Shown piece after piece: positions 45,857-53,234 of a stretch of 64,000 nt of DNA. Made by a program: the position numbers and the translations under genes. The DNA comes from Sphingopyxis terrae subsp. terrae NBRC 15098 (GTDB lineage Bacteria > Pseudomonadota > Alphaproteobacteria > Sphingomonadales > Sphingomonadaceae). Below the pieces are notes generated by a model that searched no databases, was not told the origin of the DNA, and saw only the letters and a list, made by a program, of their open reading frames with translations. The stretch lies in the NCBI RefSeq assembly GCF_001610975.1, contig NZ_CP013342.1:1931001-1995000 (forward strand), written 5' to 3'. The number at the start of each line of letters is the position of its first letter. Position 1 is the stretch's first letter.

Positions 45857-45898
45857 CGGCCGGATGCGGCTTCTGCTGGTCGCCGCCGCATCCGGCCG
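45857..45898. terminator. Bidirectional terminator between the MarR-like gene and fliA
   Basis: CGGCCGGATGCGGC and GCCGCATCCGGCCG form a perfect 14-bp stem with a 14-nt loop between two convergent stop codons (45850 and 45905). No long T-tract follows, but the stem is very stable. Confidence 0.7.
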
Positions 45899-45904
45899 TT
45901 CGCG

Positions 45905-46651
45905 TCATTCGGTCATTTCGCGCATCATGCGGTCGATCCTGGCCATCGCGTCGCGCTTGATCTGGCAGACCCGCGCCGCGCTGACGTCGAGCGTCAGCCC
46001 GATTTCCTGCAGATTGAGCTCTTCGAAGAAATAGAGCTGCAGGACCATCTGTTCGCGGTCCGACAGGCGCCCGATGCAGGCGCGCAGCGCGTCGAGCATT
46101 CCTTCCTGTTCGAGCAGCTCGCCGGCGCCGAGCCGGTCGTCGGCGAACAGGAAATCGCCTTCGTTCATCATTTCGTCGAGCGAGGTCGAGCGGCCGTGCG
46201 TCGCGCTGCGTTCGAACTCGAAATATTCCTCGGCACCCATCCCCATCGCTTTGGCCATTTCGGCGGCGCCCGGCGCCCGCATCAGCTGTTGTTCGAGCGC
46301 GGCGCGCGTCGCCGCGAGCCGCTTGGCGGCCGCCATCGCGGCGCGCCCGACATCGGCCTCGCGCCGCTGCTGGTCGATCATTGCGCCGCGAATCCGCGTG
46401 GATGCATAGGTGGTGAAGGCGAAGCCGCGCTCTTCATAGGTACGGCTCGCTTCGATCAGCGCGATCAGCCCGACTTGGATCAGATCCTCAAGATCGCTCG
46501 TCCGCGACACGCGCGAATGAACCTGCCAGGCGATCTTGCGCACGAGCGGCGCATGTTCGGCGATCAGCGCCTCGACATTCTCGCCATAGCCTTGCGGCCG
46601 CAGGGCGTGCGCGGTCTTTCCCGCAAATTGCTCGGCGGGCTCAATTTTCAT
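45905..46651 (-). CDS. fliA: RNA polymerase sigma-28 factor FliA
   Basis: A 248-residue sigma-70-family factor of the flagellar/FliA type. Region 2 has SDLEDLIQVGLIALIEASRTYEERGFAFTTYASTRIRGAMIDQQR, and region 4 ends LTLDVSAARVCQIKRDAMARI. It directs transcription of late flagellar genes and is held by FlgM until the hook is finished. The ATG at 46651 overlaps the flhA stop by 11 nt, so it shares the sigma-54 promoter at 49612. GCCGTTAA-type promoters in this window (motA, flgM) are its likely targets. Confidence 0.95.
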   Translation of the reverse strand: MKIEPAEQFAGKTAHALRPQGYGENVEALIAEHAPLVRKIAWQVHSRVSRTSDLEDLIQVGLIALIEASRTYEERGFAFTTYASTRIRGAMIDQQRREADVGRAAMAAAKRLAATRAALEQQLMRAPGAAEMAKAMGMGAEEYFEFERSATHGRSTSLDEMMNEGDFLFADDRLGAGELLEQEGMLDALRACIGRLSDREQMVLQLYFFEELNLQEIGLTLDVSAARVCQIKRDAMARIDRMMREMTE

Positions 46652-48761
46652 GGGGCTCGTCCTTCTGATAGGCTTCTTCGCCGCTGGTCAGCCGCGGTTG
46701 ATCGGCACCGATCGTCGCGACGATTTCGGTTGCCTTGGTCGCCGGGATTTCGAGGTAGGAGATCACCGCAACATCGGGGAATGTCGCGCGCACCAGCCGC
46801 GACAGCGCCGGGCGACAGATGGGGGAGGCGACGAGCGCGAAGCTACGCGTCTGGAGCAGCAGCGGCTCGACCGCCTGGCCGATCTGTTCGACGATCTTCA
46901 TCGCCATGCCATGTTCGAACGGCCATTCGGCGCCCGGATTTGCGCGCACCGCCTGATTGAGCAGCACTTCGATATCGGGGGTGAAGGTCACGACAGGCAG
47001 CGGCATGCGGCTCGGCACGATCGTCTGGACGATCAGCGCGCCGATGCGCTGGCGCACCGCTTCGATCAGGTCGCCATCGCCGAGCTGCTGGCCGACGAGC
47101 GCGACCATAGCCTCCGCAATCTTGCGGAAGTCGCGCAGCGGCACGCGCTCGATGAGCAGCGCCTTGCACAGCGCGGCGACGCGCGGCAGCGCATAGCCCT
47201 GGGGGCTGAGGTTCGCCGCAAGCTGCGGATAATGGGTCTTGAGATTGTCGATCAGCGACTGGGCATCGTCGATGCCGAACAGTTCGGCGGCCGAAGCGAT
47301 GATGCTGTTGTTGAGGTGCGTCGCGACGACCGTGGCGGGATCGACGACGGTATAGCCCGCCGCGATCGCGTCATTCTGCGCGCTTTTGGGAATCCACAGC
47401 GCGTCGAGGCCGAAGGTCGGATCCTTGCAGGGGCGGCCCGTCACCTTGGTCACCAGTTCGCCCGAATCGAGCGCGAGCATTTCGTTCGGGAAGACCTCGT
47501 CCTCGCCGACGATCACCCCGGCGATCGAGATGCGATAGACGTTGCCGGGCAGCGACAGGTCGTCGGCGACCTTAACCGGCGGCACGACGAAGCCGAGTTC
47601 CTTCGACAACTGGCGCCGGATACCGGTGATCCGCGTCATCAGCGGCGCGCCCTTGCGTTCGTCGACCAAGCTGACGAGTGCATAGCCGATTTCGAGCTGG
47701 CACGGGCCGATGTCGCTGACATCCGCCCACTCGATATGATGAGGGTCGGGCGCCGGGGCCGCGGGTTCGGGCTGGGCAGCGACTTCGGCCGCTGCGCGCC
47801 GGAGTTGCCAGCCGATGGTGAAGGCCAGCGCCGCAGCAGGCAGGATCAGCATCTGCGGCATTGCGGGGACAAGGCCGAGGATGAACAGGATACCGCCGAC
47901 CGCCATCCATACATGGGGGGAAGCGAACTGGCTGCCGATCTGGCCCGACAGGTTGTGGGGCGACGACACGCGCGTGACGATGGCGGCGGCCGCGATCGAG
48001 AGCAGCAACGCCGGAATCTGGGCGACGAGCGCGTCGCCGATCGCCAGCGTGACATAGGTGCTGCCCGCCTGCGAGAAGGACAGGCCGTGGCTGAACATGC
48101 CCAGGATCAGGCCGCCGACGATATTGACGAACAGGATGAGCAGGCCGGCGACCGCGTCGCCCTTCACGAATTTCGACGCACCGTCCATCGAGCCGTAGAA
48201 ATCGGCCTCGGTAGCGACTTCCTGACGCCGCGCCTTGGCTTCGTCGGGGGTCAGCAGGCCGGCGTTGAGATCGGCGTCGATCGCCATCTGCTTGCCAGGC
48301 AGGGCGTCGAGGGTGAAGCGCGCCGACACTTCGGACACGCGCCCTGCGCCCTTGGTGATGACGACAAGGTTGATGATCATCAGCACGCCGAAGACGAACA
48401 GGCCGACGACATAGTCGCCGCCGATCAGCACCTGGCCGAACGCTTCGATCACATGGCCCGCCGCTGACGTGCCTTCGTGGCCGTGGACCAGCACGACGCG
48501 CGTCGAGGCGACGTTGAGGGCGAGACGGAACAGCGTCGCGAGCAGCAAGACGGTCGGAAAGGCGGAAAAATCGAGCGGCTTCGACGCAGACAGCGCGACC
48601 ATCAGGATCGCGAGGCTGATCATGATATTGCCGATGAAGCTGATGTCGAGGATGATCGGCGTGACCGGGATCACCATCAACGCGACGAGAATCAGCATCG
48701 CCGCGGGCAGTGCCGCGGCAGTCGCGAAGCGCGCCGCATTGCGGACGTCGAGCCCGGTCAT
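46641..48761 (-). CDS. flhA: Flagellar export gate protein FlhA
   Basis: The 706-residue inner-membrane protein of the flagellar type III secretion gate. Eight N-terminal helices include the FHIPEP-type part with PVTPIILDISFIGNIMISLAILMV and GRVSEVSARFTLDALPGKQMAIDADLNAG. The large cytoplasmic domain has the GLDALWIPKSAQNDAIAAGYTVVDPATVVATHL region. It pulls export substrates through the basal body using the proton motive force. ATG at 48761 shares ATGA with the upstream transglycosylase stop. Confidence 0.96.
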   Translation of the reverse strand: MTGLDVRNAARFATAAALPAAMLILVALMVIPVTPIILDISFIGNIMISLAILMVALSASKPLDFSAFPTVLLLATLFRLALNVASTRVVLVHGHEGTSAAGHVIEAFGQVLIGGDYVVGLFVFGVLMIINLVVITKGAGRVSEVSARFTLDALPGKQMAIDADLNAGLLTPDEAKARRQEVATEADFYGSMDGASKFVKGDAVAGLLILFVNIVGGLILGMFSHGLSFSQAGSTYVTLAIGDALVAQIPALLLSIAAAAIVTRVSSPHNLSGQIGSQFASPHVWMAVGGILFILGLVPAMPQMLILPAAALAFTIGWQLRRAAAEVAAQPEPAAPAPDPHHIEWADVSDIGPCQLEIGYALVSLVDERKGAPLMTRITGIRRQLSKELGFVVPPVKVADDLSLPGNVYRISIAGVIVGEDEVFPNEMLALDSGELVTKVTGRPCKDPTFGLDALWIPKSAQNDAIAAGYTVVDPATVVATHLNNSIIASAAELFGIDDAQSLIDNLKTHYPQLAANLSPQGYALPRVAALCKALLIERVPLRDFRKIAEAMVALVGQQLGDGDLIEAVRQRIGALIVQTIVPSRMPLPVVTFTPDIEVLLNQAVRANPGAEWPFEHGMAMKIVEQIGQAVEPLLLQTRSFALVASPICRPALSRLVRATFPDVAVISYLEIPATKATEIVATIGADQPRLTSGEEAYQKDEPHEN

Positions 48762-49579
48762 GCGGTGTCTCCCGACAGCGAAGCGAGCCGCTGATAGGCA
48801 CTGGCGGCAAAGTCCATCGACAATTTCCTGGGCATGGGTTGAATATCCATCATCGGTAGCGGCGGCCGTCCGGCGGCTTCGCCCGAAAAACTGGTTGCGG
48901 CGCTGCGCCATGTCGAAACGGGCGCTGCCGCGGCGGGCAGCGGTGCCCCGCCGCCGGCGTCGAGCTTGGCGCGGAACAGATGGCGGATCTCGCCGACGCT
49001 GCGCATGCTGCCGTCGGGCGCATAAAAGATCGGACGGTTTGCCGCAGCGGCTTCGGGCAACAGCGTGGCGCCCGGCTGGTCGGGGTTCGCGTCGAGCGCG
49101 GTCAGAAAGCGCGCGGCCCCCGCGCTGCCAAGGAAATGCGCGAGGTAGAGATCGACCGGTTCGGCGGTGCGGCCCATCCGGCTTTCGAGGAACTCGCGAT
49201 TATCGGCGGTCAGCGCCGCCGCCATGTTCGATGCGGCAAAGGGATCGTCGCGCAGCGCCATGATCTGGTTGCGCAGCGCCGGATCGCTGACCGACAGGCG
49301 GCCCGCGCCATCGCGGCGGATCGCGTCGGCCGCCCAGGCGAGCCCGTGATTGGCGCCGTGGCGTTCGAGCGTTGCGAGCCAGGTCTGATTGGTGAACTGA
49401 TAGAGGCCGCGCGCCGACGAGGTTGCGGCCTTGGCGCCGGGATTGAAGCGGCTTTCGACGCGGGCGACATCGACCAGATAGTCGAAATCGACCCCCGTGC
49501 GCGCCGACGCCGTCTGCACCGCATCCATGACGGGTGCGGCGATCCGGTTCGCTGCCTGGGGGTTGTTGATTGCGTTCAT
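48758..49579 (-). CDS. SLT-type lytic transglycosylase of the flagellar cluster
   Basis: A 273-residue protein with a lytic transglycosylase SLT domain: VDFDYLVDVARVESRFNPGAKAATSSARGLYQFTNQTWLATLERHG (catalytic Glu in ARVESRFNP), and PVDLYLAHFLGSAGAARFL. There is no clear signal peptide, so export by the flagellar system is possible. FlgJ in this cluster lacks its muramidase domain, so this enzyme probably makes the rod-sized hole in peptidoglycan. It heads the operon with flhA and fliA, behind a sigma-54 promoter. Confidence 0.87.
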   Translation of the reverse strand: MNAINNPQAANRIAAPVMDAVQTASARTGVDFDYLVDVARVESRFNPGAKAATSSARGLYQFTNQTWLATLERHGANHGLAWAADAIRRDGAGRLSVSDPALRNQIMALRDDPFAASNMAAALTADNREFLESRMGRTAEPVDLYLAHFLGSAGAARFLTALDANPDQPGATLLPEAAAANRPIFYAPDGSMRSVGEIRHLFRAKLDAGGGAPLPAAAAPVSTWRSAATSFSGEAAGRPPLPMMDIQPMPRKLSMDFAASAYQRLASLSGDTA

Positions 49580-49611
49580 TGCCTCTGTTCCGCTGTTTCA
49601 GCAGGAGAGAA

Positions 49612-49626
49612 GCAATCATCGTGCCA
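49612..49626 (-). promoter_or_regulatory. Sigma-54 promoter of the transglycosylase-flhA-fliA operon
   Basis: On the minus strand TGGCAC-GATGA-TTGC matches the sigma-54 consensus TGGCAC-N5-TTGC exactly. The -12 element ends 33 nt upstream of the transglycosylase ATG at 49579, giving a leader of about 20 nt. Confidence 0.87.
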
Positions 49627-49657
49627 TTTCCAGGAAAGCCCCCGAAAATCTTGCTTA

Positions 49658-49963
49658 TCAATAGGTTAAAGCGGGGCCTCTGGGTTGCGTGCCGCGGATT
49701 GCATGGTTCATGTCAATCCTCTGACGCGTCCAGTTCTTCAGGACATTGATACGGATCGCGGCCGCTTCGAGCTGGCCCAGCGTCTTGCCGATCAGCGCCC
49801 GTGCCTGCATTTCGCTGCCCGCCGGAACGCCGGCGCCGCGAAACAGGATGACCGCCGTCGCCAGATCCTCGGTCGCCGACACGATCGCCCCGGCATCATG
49901 CCCGTCGAGCGCGCCGACGAGCAAATCGAGCTTGGCCTGAACTTCGTGCATCTGTTCGATCAT
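49658..49963 (-). CDS. Small flagellar protein, probably an FlgN-like chaperone
   Basis: A 101-residue helical protein (HEVQAKLDLLVGALDGHDAGAIVSATEDLATAVILF, then ALIGKTLGQLEAAAIRINVLKNWTRQRID). Sequence similarity to FlgN is weak, but length, helical content and location directly after flgM match the FlgN chaperone that delivers FlgK and FlgL for export. The ATG at 49963 overlaps the flgM stop (TGATG). Confidence 0.7.
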   Translation of the reverse strand: MIEQMHEVQAKLDLLVGALDGHDAGAIVSATEDLATAVILFRGAGVPAGSEMQARALIGKTLGQLEAAAIRINVLKNWTRQRIDMNHAIRGTQPRGPALTY

Positions 49964-50268
49964 CACGAATTGCCGCCCGTGCTGTGGAAAAGCGCCATCG
50001 ACTTGGCGATCGCGACGGGATCGACGCTATATTCGCCGCTCGCAATGGCGGCGCGCAGCGATGCGATACGGGCATAGTCCACCGGCGGCTCCTGCGCGGC
50101 CATTTCGTTGGCAAGGCTGATCAGCCGCGCGACGGGCACCGCCGTCGGAGCGGGCTGGGCCGTCGTGCGCGGATTCGCCGAAGCGATGGAACCGCTTGCC
50201 GTCCTGCGCACGGGTGTCGCTCGCGTGACACCGCCGACCTGCAGGACGAGTTTGTCGTCACCTGCCAT
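49963..50268 (-). CDS. flgM: Anti-sigma-28 factor FlgM
   Basis: The 101-residue product ends in the FlgM signature VARLISLANEMAAQEPPVDYARIASLRAAIASGEYSVDPVAIAKSM, which binds FliA; the N-terminal part is disordered, as in the family. FlgM is exported when the hook is complete, freeing FliA. ATG at 50268 follows GGAGGCTAAG; upstream in-frame starts lack a better ribosome site. A sigma-28-like promoter lies about 53 nt upstream. Confidence 0.9.
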   Translation of the reverse strand: MAGDDKLVLQVGGVTRATPVRRTASGSIASANPRTTAQPAPTAVPVARLISLANEMAAQEPPVDYARIASLRAAIASGEYSVDPVAIAKSMALFHSTGGNS

Positions 50269-50320
50269 CTTAGCCTCCATCATGCACCGTCGGAAAATCG
50301 ACGGCACTGCTTCAGAGCCT

Positions 50321-50346
50321 TTAACGGCGGGTGGGGCGGCGCTTTA
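50321..50346 (-). promoter_or_regulatory. Candidate sigma-28 (FliA) promoter of flgM
   Basis: On the minus strand TAAA-N14-GCCGTTAA. The -10 octamer is identical to that upstream of motA. The spacer is one base shorter than the usual N15. It is 53 nt upstream of the flgM ATG. Confidence 0.6.
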
Positions 50347-50360
50347 AGGGGCGGGTTGCC

Positions 50361-50414
50361 AAAAAATTAAAAAAAGAGGCCCGGCGGCGTCGAAAAATCG
50401 ACAACCACCGGGCC
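50361..50414 (-). terminator. Rho-independent terminator of flgA
   Basis: On the minus strand GGCCCGGTGG pairs with CCGCCGGGCC (10 positions, one non-Watson-Crick), with an inner TCGA/TCGA hairpin, followed by TCTTTTTTTAATTTTTT. It lies 23 nt after the flgA stop. Confidence 0.92.
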
Positions 50415-50437
50415 AGTGGGGCTTAACTGATTGAAAA

Positions 50438-50944
50438 TCAGTCCTGAAGGCTCGCGCGGCCCGGACCGGTGACGGTGGCGCTGATCATGTTTTTCGCGTC
50501 ATTGCCGCGCAGGGCAATCGTTTCGCCGACGCGGCCGTCTTCGGTCGCGATGGCGTTGTAGCTTACCGAAAAGCTGTCGGTGTCGATCGAGACGCGGACA
50601 TTGTCGCCGCGGCGGATGACCGGCGCGGCGGCCGGGGCGGAGCGGGCGAAGACGGCGGAGGTCGCCGCGCCCGCCTGCGCCGCCATCGGCACCCGCAAGC
50701 GCCAGCCAAGCGATTCGCAGCGCACAGCGAGCGTCTGGCTGTCGATCGCGGTGATCGATGCCTGTTCGGGGCAGCGCGCCAGCTTGATGCGCCGGTCGAT
50801 CGGTGTCGCGGTACGCCCCATCGCATTTGCGACCATCGCGGTCAGCGTGTCGATGGTCTGCCAATCCTCGGTCGCCTGCTGCGCGGTTGCGGCGGGCGCC
50901 ATCGCGATGCCGGCGGCGAGGGCAGCGATCGTCCTGCGATACAT
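50438..50944 (-). CDS. flgA: Flagellar P-ring assembly chaperone FlgA
   Basis: The 168-residue product has a signal peptide (IAALAAGIAMAPAATAQ) and an SAF-like domain with a C-terminal family signature: PVIRRGDNVRVSIDTDSFSVSYNAIATEDGRVGETIALRGNDAKNMISATVTGPGRA. In the periplasm FlgA binds FlgI and helps P-ring assembly. ATG at 50944 follows AGGAGATTGGGTC. Divergent from flgB, each with its own sigma-54 promoter. Confidence 0.93.
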   Translation of the reverse strand: MYRRTIAALAAGIAMAPAATAQQATEDWQTIDTLTAMVANAMGRTATPIDRRIKLARCPEQASITAIDSQTLAVRCESLGWRLRVPMAAQAGAATSAVFARSAPAAAPVIRRGDNVRVSIDTDSFSVSYNAIATEDGRVGETIALRGNDAKNMISATVTGPGRASLQD

Positions 50945-50985
50945 GACCCAATCTCCTTTGCTGGTCCTTTGTCGCCGGTCACGGT

Positions 50986-51000
50986 GCAGGATGCGTGCCA
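50986..51000 (-). promoter_or_regulatory. Sigma-54 promoter of flgA
   Basis: On the minus strand TGGCAC-GCATC-CTGC, one mismatch from TGGCAC-N5-TTGC. The -12 element is 42 nt upstream of the flgA ATG. It faces away from the flgB promoter at 51133. The 338-nt intergenic region (50945-51282) holds these two promoters and no gene; activator sites probably lie between them. Confidence 0.8.
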
Positions 51001-51132
51001 ATCGCGGGCAACCGCCGAATTTGCGGCCTGCGCACCCATTGCCGTCAATCTTTTGACGAGCGCCTGGCGGGCCGGGCCTGCTCCCGCCGCCACGTTGCCC
51101 CAGAGCACTGAAAAACAAGCGATAATGCAATT

Positions 51133-51147
51133 TGGCACGGCGATTGC
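51133..51147 (+). promoter_or_regulatory. Sigma-54 promoter of the flgBCDEFGHIJKL operon
   Basis: TGGCAC-GGCGA-TTGC followed by A is an exact match to the sigma-54 consensus TGGCAC-N5-TTGCA. It lies 136 nt upstream of flgB, leaving a long leader of about 124 nt. Confidence 0.88.
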
Positions 51148-51282
51148 ATCATGCCTTGGTGATTCATCGCGCCCCTGCGCCGGACCGCCGGCAGCGAGGC
51201 GGGGCGACGGATCGAAGCCCGCCACTTGATGGCGGCAAGCGAAGGCCCGCTACCGAAAGGTGGCTTGCGAAGGAAAGTGATG

Positions 51283-51633
51283 ATGGCATCCGAGAAGCTC
51301 TTTGGCCTGCATGCGACAGCGCTCCAGCTGCGCAGCCAGCGCATGATGATGCTCGCGTCGAACATCGCCAACGCCGCGACCCCCAATTACAAGGCGCGCG
51401 ACCTTGATTTTACCAAGGCGCTCGATCTGGCCCAGCAGGGCGCATCGACCGACGGCGCGATCGAAGGCGCCATCGCCTACCGCGTGCCGGTGCAGGCCTC
51501 GCTCGACGGAAACACCGTCGAAATGGCGACTGAACAGACCGCCTTTGCCGAAAACGCGCTCGCCTACCGCTCGAGCCTGTCCTTTCTGCAGGGCCGGATC
51601 GGCACGTTGACGCGCGCGCTGAAGGGCGAATGA
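51283..51633 (+). CDS. flgB: Flagellar basal-body rod protein FlgB
   Basis: The 116-residue proximal rod protein shows LFGLHATALQLRSQRMMMLASNIANAATPNYKARDLDF, the N-terminal rod/hook motif, and a C-terminal region with ENALAYRSSLSFLQGRI. First gene of a 11-gene operon. Start at 51283 or the ATG directly before (51280), both after AGGAAAGTG. Its stop overlaps flgC. Confidence 0.92.
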   Translation: MASEKLFGLHATALQLRSQRMMMLASNIANAATPNYKARDLDFTKALDLAQQGASTDGAIEGAIAYRVPVQASLDGNTVEMATEQTAFAENALAYRSSLSFLQGRIGTLTRALKGE

Positions 51634-52037
51634 CGATGAGCGCGCTCTCGATCTTCGACATCAGCGGCCGCGCCATGTCGGCGCAGCTAGTCCGCCTCAA
51701 CACAACGGCATCGAACCTGGCCAACGCCGGCACGGTCGCGGGCAGCGAAAAGGAAGCCTTCCGTTCGCTGAAGCCCGTGTTCCGCACCGTCATGGACGGC
51801 GCGGGGCGCGCGACCGTCGCGGTCGACCAGGTGACGGTCAGCAAAATGGCCCCGTCGAAACGGCACGACCCGTCGAACCCGCTCGCCGACAAGGACGGCA
51901 ACGTCTGGGAGGCCGCGGTCGATAGCGCCGCCGAACTGGTCGAGATGGTCGAGACGGCTCGCCAGTATCAGAACAACGTCCAGGTCCTCGAAACCGCAAA
52001 GGGCCTGATCAACGAAACGCTGCGGTTGGGACAATAA
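51630..52037 (+). CDS. flgC: Flagellar basal-body rod protein FlgC
   Basis: The 135-residue proximal rod protein contains IFDISGRAMSAQLVRLNTTASNLANAGTVAG at the N-terminus and VEMVETARQYQNNVQVLETAKGLINETLRLGQ at the C-terminus, both classic FlgC. ATG at 51630 overlaps flgB by 4 nt; an ATG at 51636 is also possible. Confidence 0.93.
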   Translation: MTMSALSIFDISGRAMSAQLVRLNTTASNLANAGTVAGSEKEAFRSLKPVFRTVMDGAGRATVAVDQVTVSKMAPSKRHDPSNPLADKDGNVWEAAVDSAAELVEMVETARQYQNNVQVLETAKGLINETLRLGQ

Positions 52038-52040
52038 GCC

Positions 52041-52367
52041 ATGACGACCACCTCTGCCGTTAACGGAAGCAATATCACGGTGGTGCCGAAGAACAGCGGC
52101 ACCCAGCTCGGCCAGCAGGATTTCCTGCGGCTGATGACCGCTCAGCTGTCGCAGCAGGACCCGTTCAACCCCGTCGACAACCAGCAGATGGTTGCGCAGA
52201 TGGCGCAATTCTCGAGCCTGGCCGGCGTCACCGAAACCAACACGACGCTGAAGACGATCTCGGACCAGCTCACGGCGCAGACCGCGCTGCTTCAGGACAT
52301 CAAGACCGCTCAGGACGCCGCCGCGGCGGCCGCCGCAGCCACTCAATCGACCACGCAGGAAGGATAA
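52041..52367 (+). CDS. flgD: Short flagellar hook-capping protein FlgD
   Basis: A 108-residue FlgD that holds the conserved N-terminal part GQQDFLRLMTAQLSQQDPFNPVDNQQMVAQMAQFSSLAGVTETN and a helical region, but ends in an Ala-rich tail (DAAAAAAAATQS). The C-terminal Tudor/FnIII-like domains of the ~220-residue E. coli protein are absent. No frameshift is evident because flgE starts 4 nt later. It directs hook polymerisation as a cap. Confidence 0.9.
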   Translation: MTTTSAVNGSNITVVPKNSGTQLGQQDFLRLMTAQLSQQDPFNPVDNQQMVAQMAQFSSLAGVTETNTTLKTISDQLTAQTALLQDIKTAQDAAAAAAAATQSTTQEG

Positions 52368-52371
52368 GTCC

Positions 52372-53202
52372 ATGTCATTCTATACTTCGCTTTCGGGCCT
52401 CAAGGGTGCCCAGACCGACATGTCGGTCATCTCGAACAATATCGCCAACGCCAGCTCGACGGGCTTCAAGCGCAGCCGCGCCCAGTTCGGCGATCTGTTC
52501 GCCTCGTCGCCGACCCAGTCGACGCGCATGGTCGCAGGTCAGGGCCAGCGCCTGAACGGCATCATCCAGCAGTTCACGCAGGGTACGCTCGAGGCGAGCG
52601 AAAAGACGCTCGATCTCGCGATCGCGGGCGAAGGCATGTTCGTCGTCAAGGGCGAGCCGCCGCGCGAGCAGGTGACCTACACCCGCAACGGCGCCTTCAC
52701 CCCGACTGATGACGGCCATATCGTGGACACCACCGGCCAGAAGCTGCAGCTGCTCCCGGTAGATGCGTCGGGCAATGTCACCGACCGCACGCTTGCCGGC
52801 ATGACCGACTTCGTGCTCCCCGCGGGCGCGCCGTCGGATCCGACCTCGGCGCTGGTCAATGTGTCGGTCGGCCTCGACGGCCTTGTGACCGCGACCTTCG
52901 CCAATGGCGAGGGCCAGGTGCTCGGCAAGGTCGCGATGGCGAGCTTCCCCTCGATGGAAGGGCTGCGCCCCGTCGGCGACGCGCATTACCAGTCGACGGG
53001 CGAAAGCGGCCAGCCGACGATCGACGCCGCGACCAACGGCCCGATGGGTACGATCCGCTCGGGCGCGCTCGAACGCTCGAACGTCGACATCACCGAAGAG
53101 CTGGTGCTGCTGATCGCCGCCCAGCGCAACTTCCAGGCGAACGCGAAAGCGATCGAGGGCGCGTCGACGCTGACGCAGACCCTGATCAACATGCGTTCGT
53201 AA
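52372..53202 (+). CDS. flgE: Flagellar hook protein FlgE (short form)
   Basis: A 276-residue hook-family protein starting MSFYTSLSGLKGAQTDMSVISNNIANASSTGFKRSR and ending LVLLIAAQRNFQANAKAIEGASTLTQTLINMRS. The central domains of longer FlgE proteins (~400 residues in E. coli) are largely missing. Position after flgD and before flgF supports FlgE. It polymerises into the flexible hook. Confidence 0.86.
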   Translation: MSFYTSLSGLKGAQTDMSVISNNIANASSTGFKRSRAQFGDLFASSPTQSTRMVAGQGQRLNGIIQQFTQGTLEASEKTLDLAIAGEGMFVVKGEPPREQVTYTRNGAFTPTDDGHIVDTTGQKLQLLPVDASGNVTDRTLAGMTDFVLPAGAPSDPTSALVNVSVGLDGLVTATFANGEGQVLGKVAMASFPSMEGLRPVGDAHYQSTGESGQPTIDAATNGPMGTIRSGALERSNVDITEELVLLIAAQRNFQANAKAIEGASTLTQTLINMRS

Positions 53203-53234
53203 TTTCCGATTAGCCGTCTGCCGGGAGCCAGAAG

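Noticed and set aside
52056..52063. GCCGTTAA within the start of flgD as a sigma-28 promoter
   Set aside because: It is part of coding sequence and part of a GCCGTTAACGG palindrome, and no TAAA/TCAA lies at the right distance upstream.
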